Assembly (NCBI GenBank): GCA_964623055.1
Contig: CAZURK010000028.1
Location: forward strand, 15,601 to 79,600
Reading direction: 5' to 3'
Source of the DNA: JADHUC01 sp964623055
GTDB lineage: Bacteria > Planctomycetota > Planctomycetia > Pirellulales > Pirellulaceae
Length of the DNA stretch: 64,000 bases
Both the position numbers and the translations under genes were made by a program. Position 1 is the first letter of the stretch. Every line of letters begins with the position of its first letter. Positions 18,011 to 26,477 of this stretch are shown here, piece after piece. Under the pieces are notes generated by a model that searched no databases, was not told the origin of the DNA, and saw nothing but the letters and a program-made list of their open reading frames with translations.

Positions 18011-18146
18011 AAAAGCGTCGGCAGGTTGTTCGTCCAGATCCGGGTATTGGTTGGTAGGAGGACGCGCGAAACACCGTTTTCATCAACGCGGCCACCGGCT
18101 AGAATAGAATCACAGCGTGTGAACGTACCTGTCCGAGATTTGTCCA

Positions 18147-18485
18147 ATGTCCATCACTATTACACTCGACAACGAATTGGCCGACAAGCTGGCTCGACAA
18201 GCGGAGGATCATCACGCTTCTCTGCAGGAATGGGCGGTAAGGGTTCTTGAAGACGTGGTCGAGAACGGACACGATGTCACCGCGTGGACCAGACTGAATG
18301 CTCGGCGGCTTGCTTTGATCTCCAAGGAACACACGGATGGCCTGACGGACTCTGAACGAACGGAGCTTGCGGATCTGCAAGACGCCGTCGCCAAGGCCTG
18401 CGAGCCTCAGGACAGAGAGCTTCTTGAGCGTCTGGAAGCGTACGAGGTGTCAGCACGCCGATCCACCGCAGACCAAAATGAATGA
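18147..18485 (+). CDS. Small ribbon-helix-helix-like protein upstream of HNH nuclease
   Basis: The 112-residue protein starts SITITLDNELADKLARQAEDHH, a strand followed by a helix, as in RHH/antitoxin N-termini. The C-terminal half is helical and acidic (DSERTELADLQDAVAKACEPQ). Its end overlaps the HNH nuclease start by 8 bases, indicating translational coupling. Paired small DNA-binding protein and endonuclease genes often behave as control or antitoxin modules. An autoregulator or antitoxin role is inferred from position only. Confidence 0.6.
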   Translation: MSITITLDNELADKLARQAEDHHASLQEWAVRVLEDVVENGHDVTAWTRLNARRLALISKEHTDGLTDSERTELADLQDAVAKACEPQDRELLERLEAYEVSARRSTADQNE

Positions 18486-19122
18486 GACAGTCGTCCGGGC
18501 CAGTCACAATGTCTTCGCCTATCCATCGGTCGAGCCTGGCCGATGCCATGGCCCACGGGGCTACGCCGACTATCGAGCTTACAAGCCGTGGCTCCGGGAT
18601 GAATTCTCCTTTCGTTGTATCTATTGCTTGACGCGCGAACGTTGGTATCCGAGCGGACACGAAGAGTTCGGCATCGATCATGTCAAGCCCCGGTCCGCGG
18701 CTGCGGACCTGATCGTCGACTACGATAATCTTCTATATGCCTGTTCGAGCTGCAACCGAAACCGCCAGGCAGCCGATCTGCCAATTGATATAGAAAGCGA
18801 GTCGCTGGGCGAGCACCTCGGAGTGACGGCTGACGGAACGATGGAAGCTTTCACGAATGAAGGCCATGCCCTGATAAGGATCTGTCATCTGAATCGGCCG
18901 TTGCTGCAGCGTCATCGTCGGCACTTGCTCGCACTGATCGAGTTGCTGATGCAGCGACAATCGGCCAGCGACGAATCGTTGCTTCGGGACATCCTCGGCT
19001 TTCCCGACGATCTGCCTGATCTCGCATCGAAGCGGCCGCCTGGTGGCAACACGCGTCCGGATGGATTGAAACAGAGTTGTTTCGAGCAGCGCAAACGCGG
19101 TGAACTCCCGGATGTGTATTAG
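18478..19122 (+). CDS. HNH endonuclease
   Basis: The start at 18478 (MNETVVRASH) overlaps the preceding gene by 8 bases. The 214-residue product has a zinc-bound HNH core: Cys47 and Cys50 in RCIYC, the catalytic His68 in GIDHVKPRS, and Cys89/Cys92/Asn93 in CSSCNRN. The N-terminal YRAYKPWLRDEFSFRC and the C-terminal helical part (LLQRHRRHLLALIELL) match stand-alone HNH proteins common in cyanobacteria and planctomycetes. It cuts DNA in a metal-dependent way if active. Whether it is a restriction, homing or toxin nuclease cannot be told from the sequence. Confidence 0.85.
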   Translation: MNETVVRASHNVFAYPSVEPGRCHGPRGYADYRAYKPWLRDEFSFRCIYCLTRERWYPSGHEEFGIDHVKPRSAAADLIVDYDNLLYACSSCNRNRQAADLPIDIESESLGEHLGVTADGTMEAFTNEGHALIRICHLNRPLLQRHRRHLLALIELLMQRQSASDESLLRDILGFPDDLPDLASKRPPGGNTRPDGLKQSCFEQRKRGELPDVY

Positions 19123-19191
19123 CTCCAAGACAGCCGCAGTGGACACAACAGTTGAACGAGCAAACGTTGAAGGAAAGGGAGAAGGCCAGCC

Positions 19192-20526
19192 ATGTTCTCG
19201 GTGCATAGAATTTCGTCTCTCGGCGGCGAACCGTGCTTCTTTGCTGACAGTCGCCGAGAAGCGGATCGGGGCGCGTGTAGTGCCAAGTCGTGGCGAGTCG
19301 CACTGCGATTTGTGACGTTCTTGGTCGGCATCCTATGCGTTACAGGTCTGGCCGTCCTGCGGGCTGCCGAGCCTTCGGTACCATCGGGCGGCGCGGCGCA
19401 GGGCAACGATACGCGGCTGCGATACCGTTGGAAGAAGGACGAGCCGTACGCGTATCGGTTTCGCATAGAAATGGCGGTGGGCGACGATCGTGTGGTCACG
19501 ACCGACGGCTCGATTATGTATAAGGCGCGCCCTGCCAGCGAGGTCGTGCCGGAGGAAGAGTCAGAGGGGACGGGAACGGCATTCGTTGTCGGCAGCGACG
19601 GCTACCTGGTCAGTTGTGCTCACGTCGTGGAGGGTGCGACGCGCATTGAAGTCACTCTGGCAGACAAACAGTATCCCGCTCGGGTCGTCGATTGGAACAA
19701 ACAACGAGACCTTGCATTGCTGCGTATCCAGGCCAGTGGTCTTCCGGAATTGCGATTGGGAGCGACGGAAGATGTTGAATTGGCACAGGAGGTCCGCGCG
19801 ATCGGCTATCCGTTGACCGATGTTTTGGGGCAAAGCGTCAAGGTCACTCGGGGCACGATCGCCGGCTTCGTCGACCGCAAGTCAGGGCGGCTGTTCCAGG
19901 TCGACGCCGCCATCAATCCAGGCAACAGTGGTGGTCCTTTGGTCGATCAACGAGGCGCAGTAGTCGGCGTCAATAGCGCCAAACTATCCGGTATGAGTGT
20001 TTCCAGCGTCGGCTTTTCGGTACCGGTCGACGAAGTGCGTCAGTTGCTGGAGCGCAACAACGTGAAATACTCCACCGCGGGTAGTGCCGCCAAGCTCGAC
20101 GGCCCCGCACTGGCACGCCGCGTCACGCCGGCGGTTGCCCTGGTCAGTGTCACCGTTGGTCCAGGTGGCTACGGGGTCGAGGAGAAATATGTGCTCGCGT
20201 TCAAGGGACAGATGTTCAACACCATCCGCGCCAAGAACGAGGAAGCTCGCAAGTGGCAGGTGGAACCGCCGCCGGGCGCGCGTTTGGTTCGCGATGAAGG
20301 GGCGCTGTTGATCGACGCCATCGGCGAAGTGCACGACATTCGGGCCGAAGTCCAACTTCCTTTCTTGATGGGCAGCCTGGGCCAAATCGCTTTCGAGCCC
20401 TTGGGTACGTCGAAGCCGCCTCGTTGGGAGCACGAGATCGCTACCACAGTGACGTTACCGAAAGCGACGGAGCGTTCCACGACCGTTGAAAACCCATTCG
20501 AAGATCCGTCATCCACCGTAATGTAG
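19192..20526 (+). CDS. Trypsin-like serine protease (S1C, HtrA-like core without PDZ)
   Basis: The 444-residue protein has a positively charged N-terminus and a hydrophobic segment at 37-58, a signal anchor or long signal peptide. Residues ~74-115 form a small beta domain (LRYRWKKDEPYAYRFRI). The protease core shows all three catalytic residues: His144 in SCAHVVEG, Asp173 in QRDLALLRI, and Ser246 in NPGNSGGPL. No PDZ domain follows. Instead a ~130-residue region of unknown type contains EVQLPFLMGSLGQIAFEPL. It is probably periplasmic or membrane-attached. It lies upstream of a gene fragment and a STAND ATPase. Proteases accompany STAND proteins in some defence systems, but an ordinary housekeeping protease is equally possible. 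Confidence 0.8.
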   Translation: MFSVHRISSLGGEPCFFADSRREADRGACSAKSWRVALRFVTFLVGILCVTGLAVLRAAEPSVPSGGAAQGNDTRLRYRWKKDEPYAYRFRIEMAVGDDRVVTTDGSIMYKARPASEVVPEEESEGTGTAFVVGSDGYLVSCAHVVEGATRIEVTLADKQYPARVVDWNKQRDLALLRIQASGLPELRLGATEDVELAQEVRAIGYPLTDVLGQSVKVTRGTIAGFVDRKSGRLFQVDAAINPGNSGGPLVDQRGAVVGVNSAKLSGMSVSSVGFSVPVDEVRQLLERNNVKYSTAGSAAKLDGPALARRVTPAVALVSVTVGPGGYGVEEKYVLAFKGQMFNTIRAKNEEARKWQVEPPPGARLVRDEGALLIDAIGEVHDIRAEVQLPFLMGSLGQIAFEPLGTSKPPRWEHEIATTVTLPKATERSTTVENPFEDPSSTVM

Positions 20527-20879
20527 GCGATGAGGTAGGGCTAAGTCAGCTAATCATCAACCTGTTTGACTACGCCGCCCCAAAGTTGCAGGATCTGCAC
20601 CGAAACTGGCAAAAGCGAGATGGTGCTGGCCTCGTGTATCGGCGTCTCGATGTGACGCAGTGTCGCTTCATCTTGTTCGCATACGGGGATCTAGATCTCC
20701 AACACTACGCGGACTACTCCGAAAGAGTTTCCCTCGTGCGGAGGACGTTTAGGTCTCTGGATGAGATTCGCATCCCAACAACCAAGGCTGGTAATCCCGT
20801 TCACCCGATGAACTGGCAAAGAAACAAGCTGATGTCTCAGATTGTCGCTACTATTGAAGCCCACACCGGTCGGTGCTAA
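20523..20879 (+). pseudogene. Orphan C-terminal protein fragment ahead of the second STAND gene
   Basis: A frame open from within the end of the protease gene to a TAA at 20877 encodes about 118 residues, including LINLFDYAAPKLQDLHRNW, CRFILFAYGDLDLQHYADY and MNWQRNKLMSQIVATIEAH. It has no ATG or GTG near its beginning; the first candidate is a TTG at 20586 without a clear ribosome site. The composition looks coding. The simplest reading is the 3' end of a gene whose 5' part was lost. It precedes the STAND ATPase by 108 bases, so it may have belonged to the same system. The family is not recognised. Confidence 0.4.
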
Positions 20880-20987
20880 CAGATTGCCGCCTATCCCATC
20901 TGCTGCTGCGAGTTCTCCACGGTCGGCCCGTGGCAGGTAGGATAAGGCCCAATTTGATACACTCCGGGCTCCGCCGCGAGACGTGTT

Positions 20988-22394
20988 ATGGGTGCTCAAC
21001 ATTTTGTCGGCAGAGCGGACGCGCTAAGGCAAGTCCACGACGTGTTGACGGGCGTCGGAACTGCAGGCGGCAATCTCACGGTGCAGAGCATCGAGGGCCC
21101 TGGCGGCATCGGGAAGACTTTCCTGTTCGACCACGCCCTTGCAGGAATTGACCTGACTGCTCGAAACTACCTCACGCTCCGAATCAACAGCAATGAACCG
21201 TCCGAGCTGACTTTGCTGCGAGCAATCGAGCGAATGGTGAACAACGCAGAGGCTGACGCGATACGGCATCGGCCATCCCGTTACTACTTTCCCTCAGTAG
21301 ATCGCGTTGTCACGGCAATCGAGACGATTCGAAGTGCGGCACGTGCTGAGTTTGAAGAGCAGCATCCTGACAACGACACTGCGATGAAGGCATTCCTTCG
21401 GTTTCTCGACTTGGCCTTCGAAGCGGGTAAACGCGTGAACGATGCGTTCCCGATTACAGAGAAATACGTCAACGCCCGCAAATTGGCTCCGGCGCAACGG
21501 TTGATCGAGGCCACTGTCCCCTTGATGGGCAGCTTGCGGAAAGAGGCGCGGCGATGGTTTGAAACCGTCGGGTGGTTTAGCCAATCACGAGCCTTGCGGA
21601 ACTCCGTCAAAGAGAATGCGTGTCGTCCATTGGCCAATGGCCTCGTGTCAGATTTGTCAGCGATACTAACAAGATATCGTACCCAGGATCGTCTCAAGGC
21701 GACGCACGGGAAGGTCAGGGGTATCGACCGCCTGCTTCTTGTCCTGGATGACTACGAGAGGCTGCAGTACTCGCTCGGCGAGTTTCTTGTGTGTCACTTG
21801 CTTCCTACACTGCGGTCCGTCAACTTCCAATCAGTGGTTTTCGTTCTGGGGCGCGATCAGCTCGCGGCAACGCATCCAGCGTGGGACCATCACCTAAAGG
21901 CGAATATGTTGCAGTGCATTGAACTGTCTCCGTTTTCGAAACACGAGATGGATCAGTTGGTCGAATCGTACGGAGTGACATCGCCTAGTGAAAAGCAACG
22001 TGCTTGGAATGACACCCAAGGCTACCCATACTACGTTCAGCTCTGGATCGAAGAAATGGAGTCAGGAGGACGGACCGCGTTAATGCTCAAACGATTTCAC
22101 GACCGAACAACACGGTGGATGGGAGAACGCGAAAGGGGATGGCTTCAGCACATGTTGTTTCTGGATGCCGTCAACAAACGCACGTTGCGAGCTATGCTTG
22201 ACGACGGTCGCGAGGCCGAAGAGGCGTTCGCGTGGTTCGAGCGAGCAGGCTCTGTACGGGATACGTCTGGAAGCTTCTTTCGTGTCCGTGGATATCTCCG
22301 ATCGCGGCTGATTGACTATTTGCGAGCCAGCGACCCGGAACGATGCGAGCAACTACAACGAAAGGGCGAAGCTGCCATGAACATCCACGGCTAG
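20988..22394 (+). CDS. Small STAND/AAA-type ATPase
   Basis: The 468-residue protein begins HFVGRADALRQVHDVL, the typical entry of AAA_16/STAND NTPases. Walker A is GPGGIGKT (37-44) and Walker B is LLLVLDDYE (~249-257). A sensor-like strand VVFVLGRDQL follows, then ELSPFSKHEMDQLVESYGV and a winged-helix-like region (GYPYYVQLWIEEM). There is no TPR or other recognisable sensor array after the NTPase and no fused effector. A long helical insert lies between Walker A and B (~75-245). It is unlike the TPR-bearing STAND at 2447 apart from the core motifs. Its neighbours are a protease, a gene fragment and a decayed toxin-antitoxin pair. Confidence 0.75.
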   Translation: MGAQHFVGRADALRQVHDVLTGVGTAGGNLTVQSIEGPGGIGKTFLFDHALAGIDLTARNYLTLRINSNEPSELTLLRAIERMVNNAEADAIRHRPSRYYFPSVDRVVTAIETIRSAARAEFEEQHPDNDTAMKAFLRFLDLAFEAGKRVNDAFPITEKYVNARKLAPAQRLIEATVPLMGSLRKEARRWFETVGWFSQSRALRNSVKENACRPLANGLVSDLSAILTRYRTQDRLKATHGKVRGIDRLLLVLDDYERLQYSLGEFLVCHLLPTLRSVNFQSVVFVLGRDQLAATHPAWDHHLKANMLQCIELSPFSKHEMDQLVESYGVTSPSEKQRAWNDTQGYPYYVQLWIEEMESGGRTALMLKRFHDRTTRWMGERERGWLQHMLFLDAVNKRTLRAMLDDGREAEEAFAWFERAGSVRDTSGSFFRVRGYLRSRLIDYLRASDPERCEQLQRKGEAAMNIHG

Positions 22395-22423
22395 CCAATC
22401 GGTAGGCACTCGGAGGAAAGACA

Positions 22424-22653
22424 ATGTCGCTCGAAACGATGATTGGAAGTCTGAGCCGGGAAGAGAAGCTGGCGGCGATGGACCTCATCTGGCAGGATCT
22501 GACGACTGATCCGCAGTCATTTGCGTTTCCCAAGTGGCACGAAAGGTTGTCGCCGATCGACTCAAGAATCCTGCTTCGGGGCAGGCGTTGCCTCTGACGG
22601 AGGCGAAGGCAGAAATCAAGGAAGCGATTAATGCGAGTCGAGCTCCGAGTTGA
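22424..22653 (+). pseudogene. RelB-type addiction-module antitoxin with a frameshift
   Basis: An ATG at 22424 behind CGGAGGAAAG starts MSLETMIGSLSREEKLAAMDLIWQ, matching the addiction-module component family (TIGR02574-like). After the phrase PKWHE the frame runs into unrelated residues and a TGA at 22595. In the frame shifted by one base the expected ending resumes (VADRLKNPASGQALPLTEAKAEIKEAI) and stops at 22651-22653. One missing base near 22541-22549 (cgaaaggtt) explains it. The restored gene overlaps the downstream toxin by 23 bases, as usual in these modules. The break may be real decay or a homopolymer sequencing error. Confidence 0.65.
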
Positions 22654-22912
22654 AGCCCGCCGTGGCTTGGTTGAAGGGGCGTTATTCTGCGAGCAGCAAC
22701 GCGAAGGGCACGGTCACTACTTCACGGACTGTCCTTTCGAGGATCTCGGTCGACTTGAGAGCGAAGCCGACATGGTGAATCACCGAAAGTCTTGGCGACT
22801 TCCGCTACGGCGGGTAAGGATGTGTCTGCCGCTCGCCATATGTGCAATCGCAACGTCCTCCGAACGGTACCTGCTGAAGGATAAGCAGTACGCGAGCGGC
22901 GTCAATCTGTGA
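22631..22912 (+). CDS. ParE/RelE-type toxin, N-terminus conserved, C-terminus aberrant
   Basis: The first ~50 residues (MRVELRVEARRGLVEGALF, REGHGHYFTDCPFEDLGRLESEA) match ParE/RelE plasmid-stabilisation toxins. The following ~43 residues (ADMVNHRKSWRLPLRRVRMC onward) lack the expected RFPF-A-YY strand and the terminal RRDP-type motif. The 3' part has therefore probably been replaced or frameshifted, and its end overlaps the 3' end of the convergent kinase gene by 11 bases. Together with the frameshifted antitoxin this suggests a decayed, inactive pair. Confidence 0.5.
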   Translation: MRVELRVEARRGLVEGALFCEQQREGHGHYFTDCPFEDLGRLESEADMVNHRKSWRLPLRRVRMCLPLAICAIATSSERYLLKDKQYASGVNL

Positions 22913-25268
22913 TGGCGAAGGCTCGCCGGACTTCGTTCCGGTTCAGCGTAACCAAGGCCAGGATTCCGAAGATTAGGGTCAGCGGCCATGCAGGGCCGCT
23001 GGGAAGGAGCGCAATGATGCCGGCTAGCATTGCGCTCGAATACCACCGCAATCGAAGCATCTGAATCGCACCGAACAGAATCGCTATGCCACACAACGCC
23101 ATCATTCCGGCTGCGAGCAAAAGGAGAATGTTTGACGCGGGTGTTCGATAGTCCGCAAAAATGGACACGACGAATACAACCGCAATTGCCAGATTGATAC
23201 TGCTGAAAATCAGGAGGTTAATCGCCGGCCCCCTCAGTTTACGCCTGGCACCTGCCCTTAGATCCGCCGGATCAATGGGTTTCGGTGGAAGCGCCGAGGC
23301 TTGGGCCAATTCGGCGGCGGCATTTCGAATATCCTCCTGGTCACGACGCGCCTGCTCGGTGAACGCTTGCCGCACAGCGCTACGTTGCAGGATGGCCCAC
23401 GTCCAGATTGCCACCGGAAGTCCCACGATCCAACCTGCGTGGATGGGCAGTGCCGACAAGGCGACCACCCCCCATGTCAACCCATATCCCCTAAGTTCTC
23501 GTGCCCTGGCAGACGCCACCAATGTGGCAACCCCGAACGCCACGTGCATTGCGGCCCAGGTGGTAAAGCCGGCAATCCCAAGAAGAGGAATCCATAGTGC
23601 TTCCGAGTCTATCCGGTATTCCGCGTTCGGCGTACCCGTGATCCCAGGCGGCGAAAACCACGTCACAAACGCCCCAATACCCGCCAAGACAGCAATCATA
23701 CCCAGGATGCAGTTCAGCCAGCCAACAACCTGCAACCCCATCGCCGGCCCTTGTACTTGATGTCGAGCGATTGCGAGATTACTTTCCACGTCGTGTGCGG
23801 AACGCGTTTCGCTGGCGGCTGCCTCGTCTGTCGAGCCGGCCGCAGTGCCGATCACCGATTTCTCGTCTGCTGCCGGTTCGCCAAACAGGTCTCGATTCAC
23901 TGTATCGACGAATCGAGTCGCCGTTTCGACGTCCGAGTGGGCGATGCGGAATACGGCCTTTCCTTGACGACTGTTGGGTATCTCAGACACGCTTTGCATG
24001 GAGTCTGTTTGTAGGACGAGTATCGTCGTAGCAAACCACCACCCTCGCAGCCGAAGTGATACGATGTCGTCAACGGGAACCGAAGCGGTCTGGGGATCGG
24101 ACACGATGGCTCCGGTCAGGGCGTTGCGGATGTCGTACTCCAGCGTGAGCGCGAGCCCGTCGTAGCGCATGATCCCGTACGCGTGCCGCATAACCTCGAA
24201 CTTGCGCGAGATATTGTGAATGGCAAACGGCAGCGTCAACGGACGGTTCTTGCGGGCTGGAATCGCGCCGTGGCCGTCCGGCCCGTGCCTGGCTTGTTCG
24301 TAGGGCGAACAGGCTTCGACGGCCGACTTGACGTCGCTTGCGTGTTGGTATCGACGGTCTGGCTCCTTGGCCAGGGATCGCATGACCACGCTGTCCAGAC
24401 CAGCACCGACATTTGCTTTCTGTGACGGCGGGGCAAACTGCCCCAAGGGCAATTCGCCGGTCAATAACTCGTAGAACACAACGCCCAGAGAGTAGATGTC
24501 CGCCCGATGATCGACCTCCGTAGGCTTCTCCCATTGCTCGGGGGCCATGTAGTGCGGCGTTCCCATGACCTGTTGTGTGCCGGTCAGAGCCATCTGCTCA
24601 GACGTTGGAACAAGCAACTTGGCCAAGCCAAAATCGGCGATCTTCACTCGGCCATCTTTGCCCAGCAGAATGTTCTCCGGCTTGATGTCACGATGCACGA
24701 CGCCGTTGTCGTGGGCGTATTGTAAAGCTTCACAGATTTGCGGAACGATCGTCAGGGCTTCTCGCGGCTGAAGGCTACCAGCGCGAATCGTGCGGCGCAG
24801 GTCGACTCCGTCCACGTACTCCATCACAAGATAGTAGTACTGCCCGGCTTCGCCGAATTCAAAAACCATGACCACATTCGGATGGGACAGTTTCGCCAGT
24901 GCCCGGGCCTCGCGCGTGAAACGTTCGGCGAATGCGGGGTCACGGTCTGGATCCGGCGGTAGGACTTTCAAGGCCACGGGGCGATCCAGTGACGTCTGCC
25001 GGGCCCTGTAAACGGCTCCCATGCCGCCACATCCCAGAAGCTGTTCGATCTCTAATTGCGGGAAATGCGGGGCCAGGTCCTCGATCGCCGGTGATTGGAA
25101 GCGGGATCCCGGCGGATGTGACTTGGTAACGTCGGCCTCCGATGAACTCCCGTTGTCTTCGCCTAAGGCCAAGTGCATCATGCAGTTGGGGCAAATTCCT
25201 TGCGGAACGTCTGCCGGCAATGGAGATCGGCAATGGGCACATCGGCGGGTGTCAGGCACGGTCGGCAT
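22902..25268 (-). CDS. Membrane Ser/Thr protein kinase with N-terminal zinc ribbon
   Basis: The 788-residue protein begins with a zinc ribbon (Cys10/Cys13 and Cys26/Cys29). The kinase domain spans ~70-335: glycine loop GCGGMGAV (79-86), Lys101 in VALKVL, HRDIKPEN (192-199), DFG (212-214) and APE (242-244). All catalytic residues are present, so it should be active. A PH-like beta region follows (~350-470, KFEVMRHAYGIMRYDGLALTLEY). At least six hydrophobic helices fill ~515-770. It is divergent from an ECF sigma factor, the common planctomycete arrangement in which the kinase is thought to control the sigma factor. Convergent with the toxin remnant. Confidence 0.9.
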   Translation of the reverse strand: MPTVPDTRRCAHCRSPLPADVPQGICPNCMMHLALGEDNGSSSEADVTKSHPPGSRFQSPAIEDLAPHFPQLEIEQLLGCGGMGAVYRARQTSLDRPVALKVLPPDPDRDPAFAERFTREARALAKLSHPNVVMVFEFGEAGQYYYLVMEYVDGVDLRRTIRAGSLQPREALTIVPQICEALQYAHDNGVVHRDIKPENILLGKDGRVKIADFGLAKLLVPTSEQMALTGTQQVMGTPHYMAPEQWEKPTEVDHRADIYSLGVVFYELLTGELPLGQFAPPSQKANVGAGLDSVVMRSLAKEPDRRYQHASDVKSAVEACSPYEQARHGPDGHGAIPARKNRPLTLPFAIHNISRKFEVMRHAYGIMRYDGLALTLEYDIRNALTGAIVSDPQTASVPVDDIVSLRLRGWWFATTILVLQTDSMQSVSEIPNSRQGKAVFRIAHSDVETATRFVDTVNRDLFGEPAADEKSVIGTAAGSTDEAAASETRSAHDVESNLAIARHQVQGPAMGLQVVGWLNCILGMIAVLAGIGAFVTWFSPPGITGTPNAEYRIDSEALWIPLLGIAGFTTWAAMHVAFGVATLVASARARELRGYGLTWGVVALSALPIHAGWIVGLPVAIWTWAILQRSAVRQAFTEQARRDQEDIRNAAAELAQASALPPKPIDPADLRAGARRKLRGPAINLLIFSSINLAIAVVFVVSIFADYRTPASNILLLLAAGMMALCGIAILFGAIQMLRLRWYSSAMLAGIIALLPSGPAWPLTLIFGILALVTLNRNEVRRAFAITD

Positions 25269-25385
25269 TCCTCAATGATAGAACGTTTGGTCATCTTTCT
25301 GTAACCCAGCCGGCAGGATAGGTTACTGGTAATTGCCAGAAAATTGTGTTGATCGTAGCCTCGCGAAATGCCCGCGATGCTAGTA

Positions 25386-25456
25386 CGTGGGGCACGTTTC
25401 TAACGTGCCGTACCTCACAAACTTCGAGACATTGGCACGTTAGTAACGTGCCCCAC
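25386..25456. repeat. REP-like bipartite palindrome (GTGGGGCACGTT class)
   Basis: Two adjacent hairpins, GGCACGTT/AACGTGCC at 25391-25409 and GGCACGTTA/TAACGTGCC near 25434-25452, are enclosed by outer arms GTGGGGCACGTT and AACGTGCCCCAC. The same architecture and outer motif recur at 63948-63999, so it is an interspersed repeat. It lies between the divergent kinase and sigma factor genes. Confidence 0.8.
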
Positions 25457-25508
25457 AGTCACGAAGTCACGATCAAGGCCCCAGAAAACCGACAATTTTG
25501 GTTTTTGC

Positions 25509-26246
25509 ATGTCCGAACCCGGCAGATCACATTCGTCTCGTCAATCGTTCGCGACCACGCATTGGAGCGTTGTTGCCGCGGCGGGCAGCGAATCGTCGAC
25601 TCTCGCACGCGAAGCGTTGGCAACGCTGTGCAGTGCCTATTGGTACCCATTGTATGCCTATGTGCGCCATCGCGGGTATCAGACGGATGAGGCTCAGGAC
25701 CTGGTCCAGGGATTCTTCACTCAGTTGCTCGAAAAGGATCGCATCCGGGCGGCAGACCCCGCGCGAGGCCGTTTCCGATCGTTCATGTTGGCGTCTTTCA
25801 ACAATTTCGTAGCCAACCAACGTCGCGATGCGCAGACGATCAAGCGGGGAGGCAGTTATCGAGTGTTGTCGTTGGACTTCGATTCTGGCGAAGACCGATA
25901 TCATTTGGAGCCGTCGCACGAAGTCACCCCCGAGGTGATCTTTCAACGACGGTGGGCGATGACGGTATTGGACAACGCGGTCGGGCGATTGCAGCAGGAG
26001 TTCGAACAGGCAGGCAAGGCGGACCAGTTTGCGATCTTGAAAGTCTTTCTGGGTGGTGAATCAGAACTCCCAGCGTATCGCGACGTCGCCGAAGAACTGA
26101 ATACGACCGAAGGCGCAGTCAAGGTTGCCGTGCACCGCCTGCGACGCCGGTGTGGCGAGATTCTACGCGACGAGATCGCACAGACCGTGACATCCGACGA
26201 AGACGTTGATCAGGAACTGCGCGATCTTTTTGCGGACCTAAGGTAG
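25509..26246 (+). CDS. ECF-family RNA polymerase sigma factor (kinase-associated type)
   Basis: The 245-residue protein contains FATTHWSVVAAAG near the N-terminus, a hallmark of ECF sigma factors encoded next to Ser/Thr kinases in planctomycetes. Region 2 follows (LCSAYWYPLYAYVRHRGY, DEAQDLVQGFFTQLL, RFRSFMLASFNNFV) and region 4 ends the protein (YRDVAEELNTTEGAVKVAVHRLRRR). It is divergent from the kinase at 22902-25268, which is its likely regulator through phosphorylation. No anti-sigma gene is adjacent. The intergenic region is largely occupied by a repeat element, so its own promoter was not identified. Confidence 0.88.
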   Translation: MSEPGRSHSSRQSFATTHWSVVAAAGSESSTLAREALATLCSAYWYPLYAYVRHRGYQTDEAQDLVQGFFTQLLEKDRIRAADPARGRFRSFMLASFNNFVANQRRDAQTIKRGGSYRVLSLDFDSGEDRYHLEPSHEVTPEVIFQRRWAMTVLDNAVGRLQQEFEQAGKADQFAILKVFLGGESELPAYRDVAEELNTTEGAVKVAVHRLRRRCGEILRDEIAQTVTSDEDVDQELRDLFADLR

Positions 26247-26279
26247 TCCCGCTCGTCATTCGATCTTGTGCGTGGGGCC

Positions 26280-26352
26280 GTAGGACGGATTGCCTAATCC
26301 GTCCGGTCTTCGATGACGGTCTCCGTTTCACGGATTAGGCAATCCGTCCTAC
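26280..26352. repeat. REP-like bipartite palindrome (GTAGGACGGATT class)
   Basis: Outer arms starting GTAGGACGGATTGCC at 26280 and ending in the complement at 26352 enclose two smaller hairpins (GGACGGATT/AATCCGTCC and ACGGATT/AATCCGT). It follows the sigma factor stop by 34 bases and lies just ahead of the BlaI operators. Confidence 0.8.
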
Positions 26353-26371
26353 TGACAGCCAAATCGACACG

Positions 26372-26446
26372 CACTAAAGTTTTCGTGAAATCTGATTGAC
26401 GAAAGCTTTAGTGACTGCTACACTGAAGTCCACTAAAGTCTTAGTG
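26372..26446. promoter_or_regulatory. Three BlaI-type operator boxes
   Basis: Three 16-base dyads share the pattern CACTAA-n4-TTAGTG. They lie at 26372-26387 (second half TTCGTG), 26398-26413 (first half GACGAA) and 26431-26446 (perfect CACTAA/TTAGTG). They sit 32-107 bases before the BlaI-like regulator, the placement expected for autoregulation by a BlaI/MecI dimer. Centre spacings are 26 and 33 bases. Confidence 0.75.
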
Positions 26447-26477
26447 AATCTCTGCACCCTGAGGCGAGAGTATCGTG

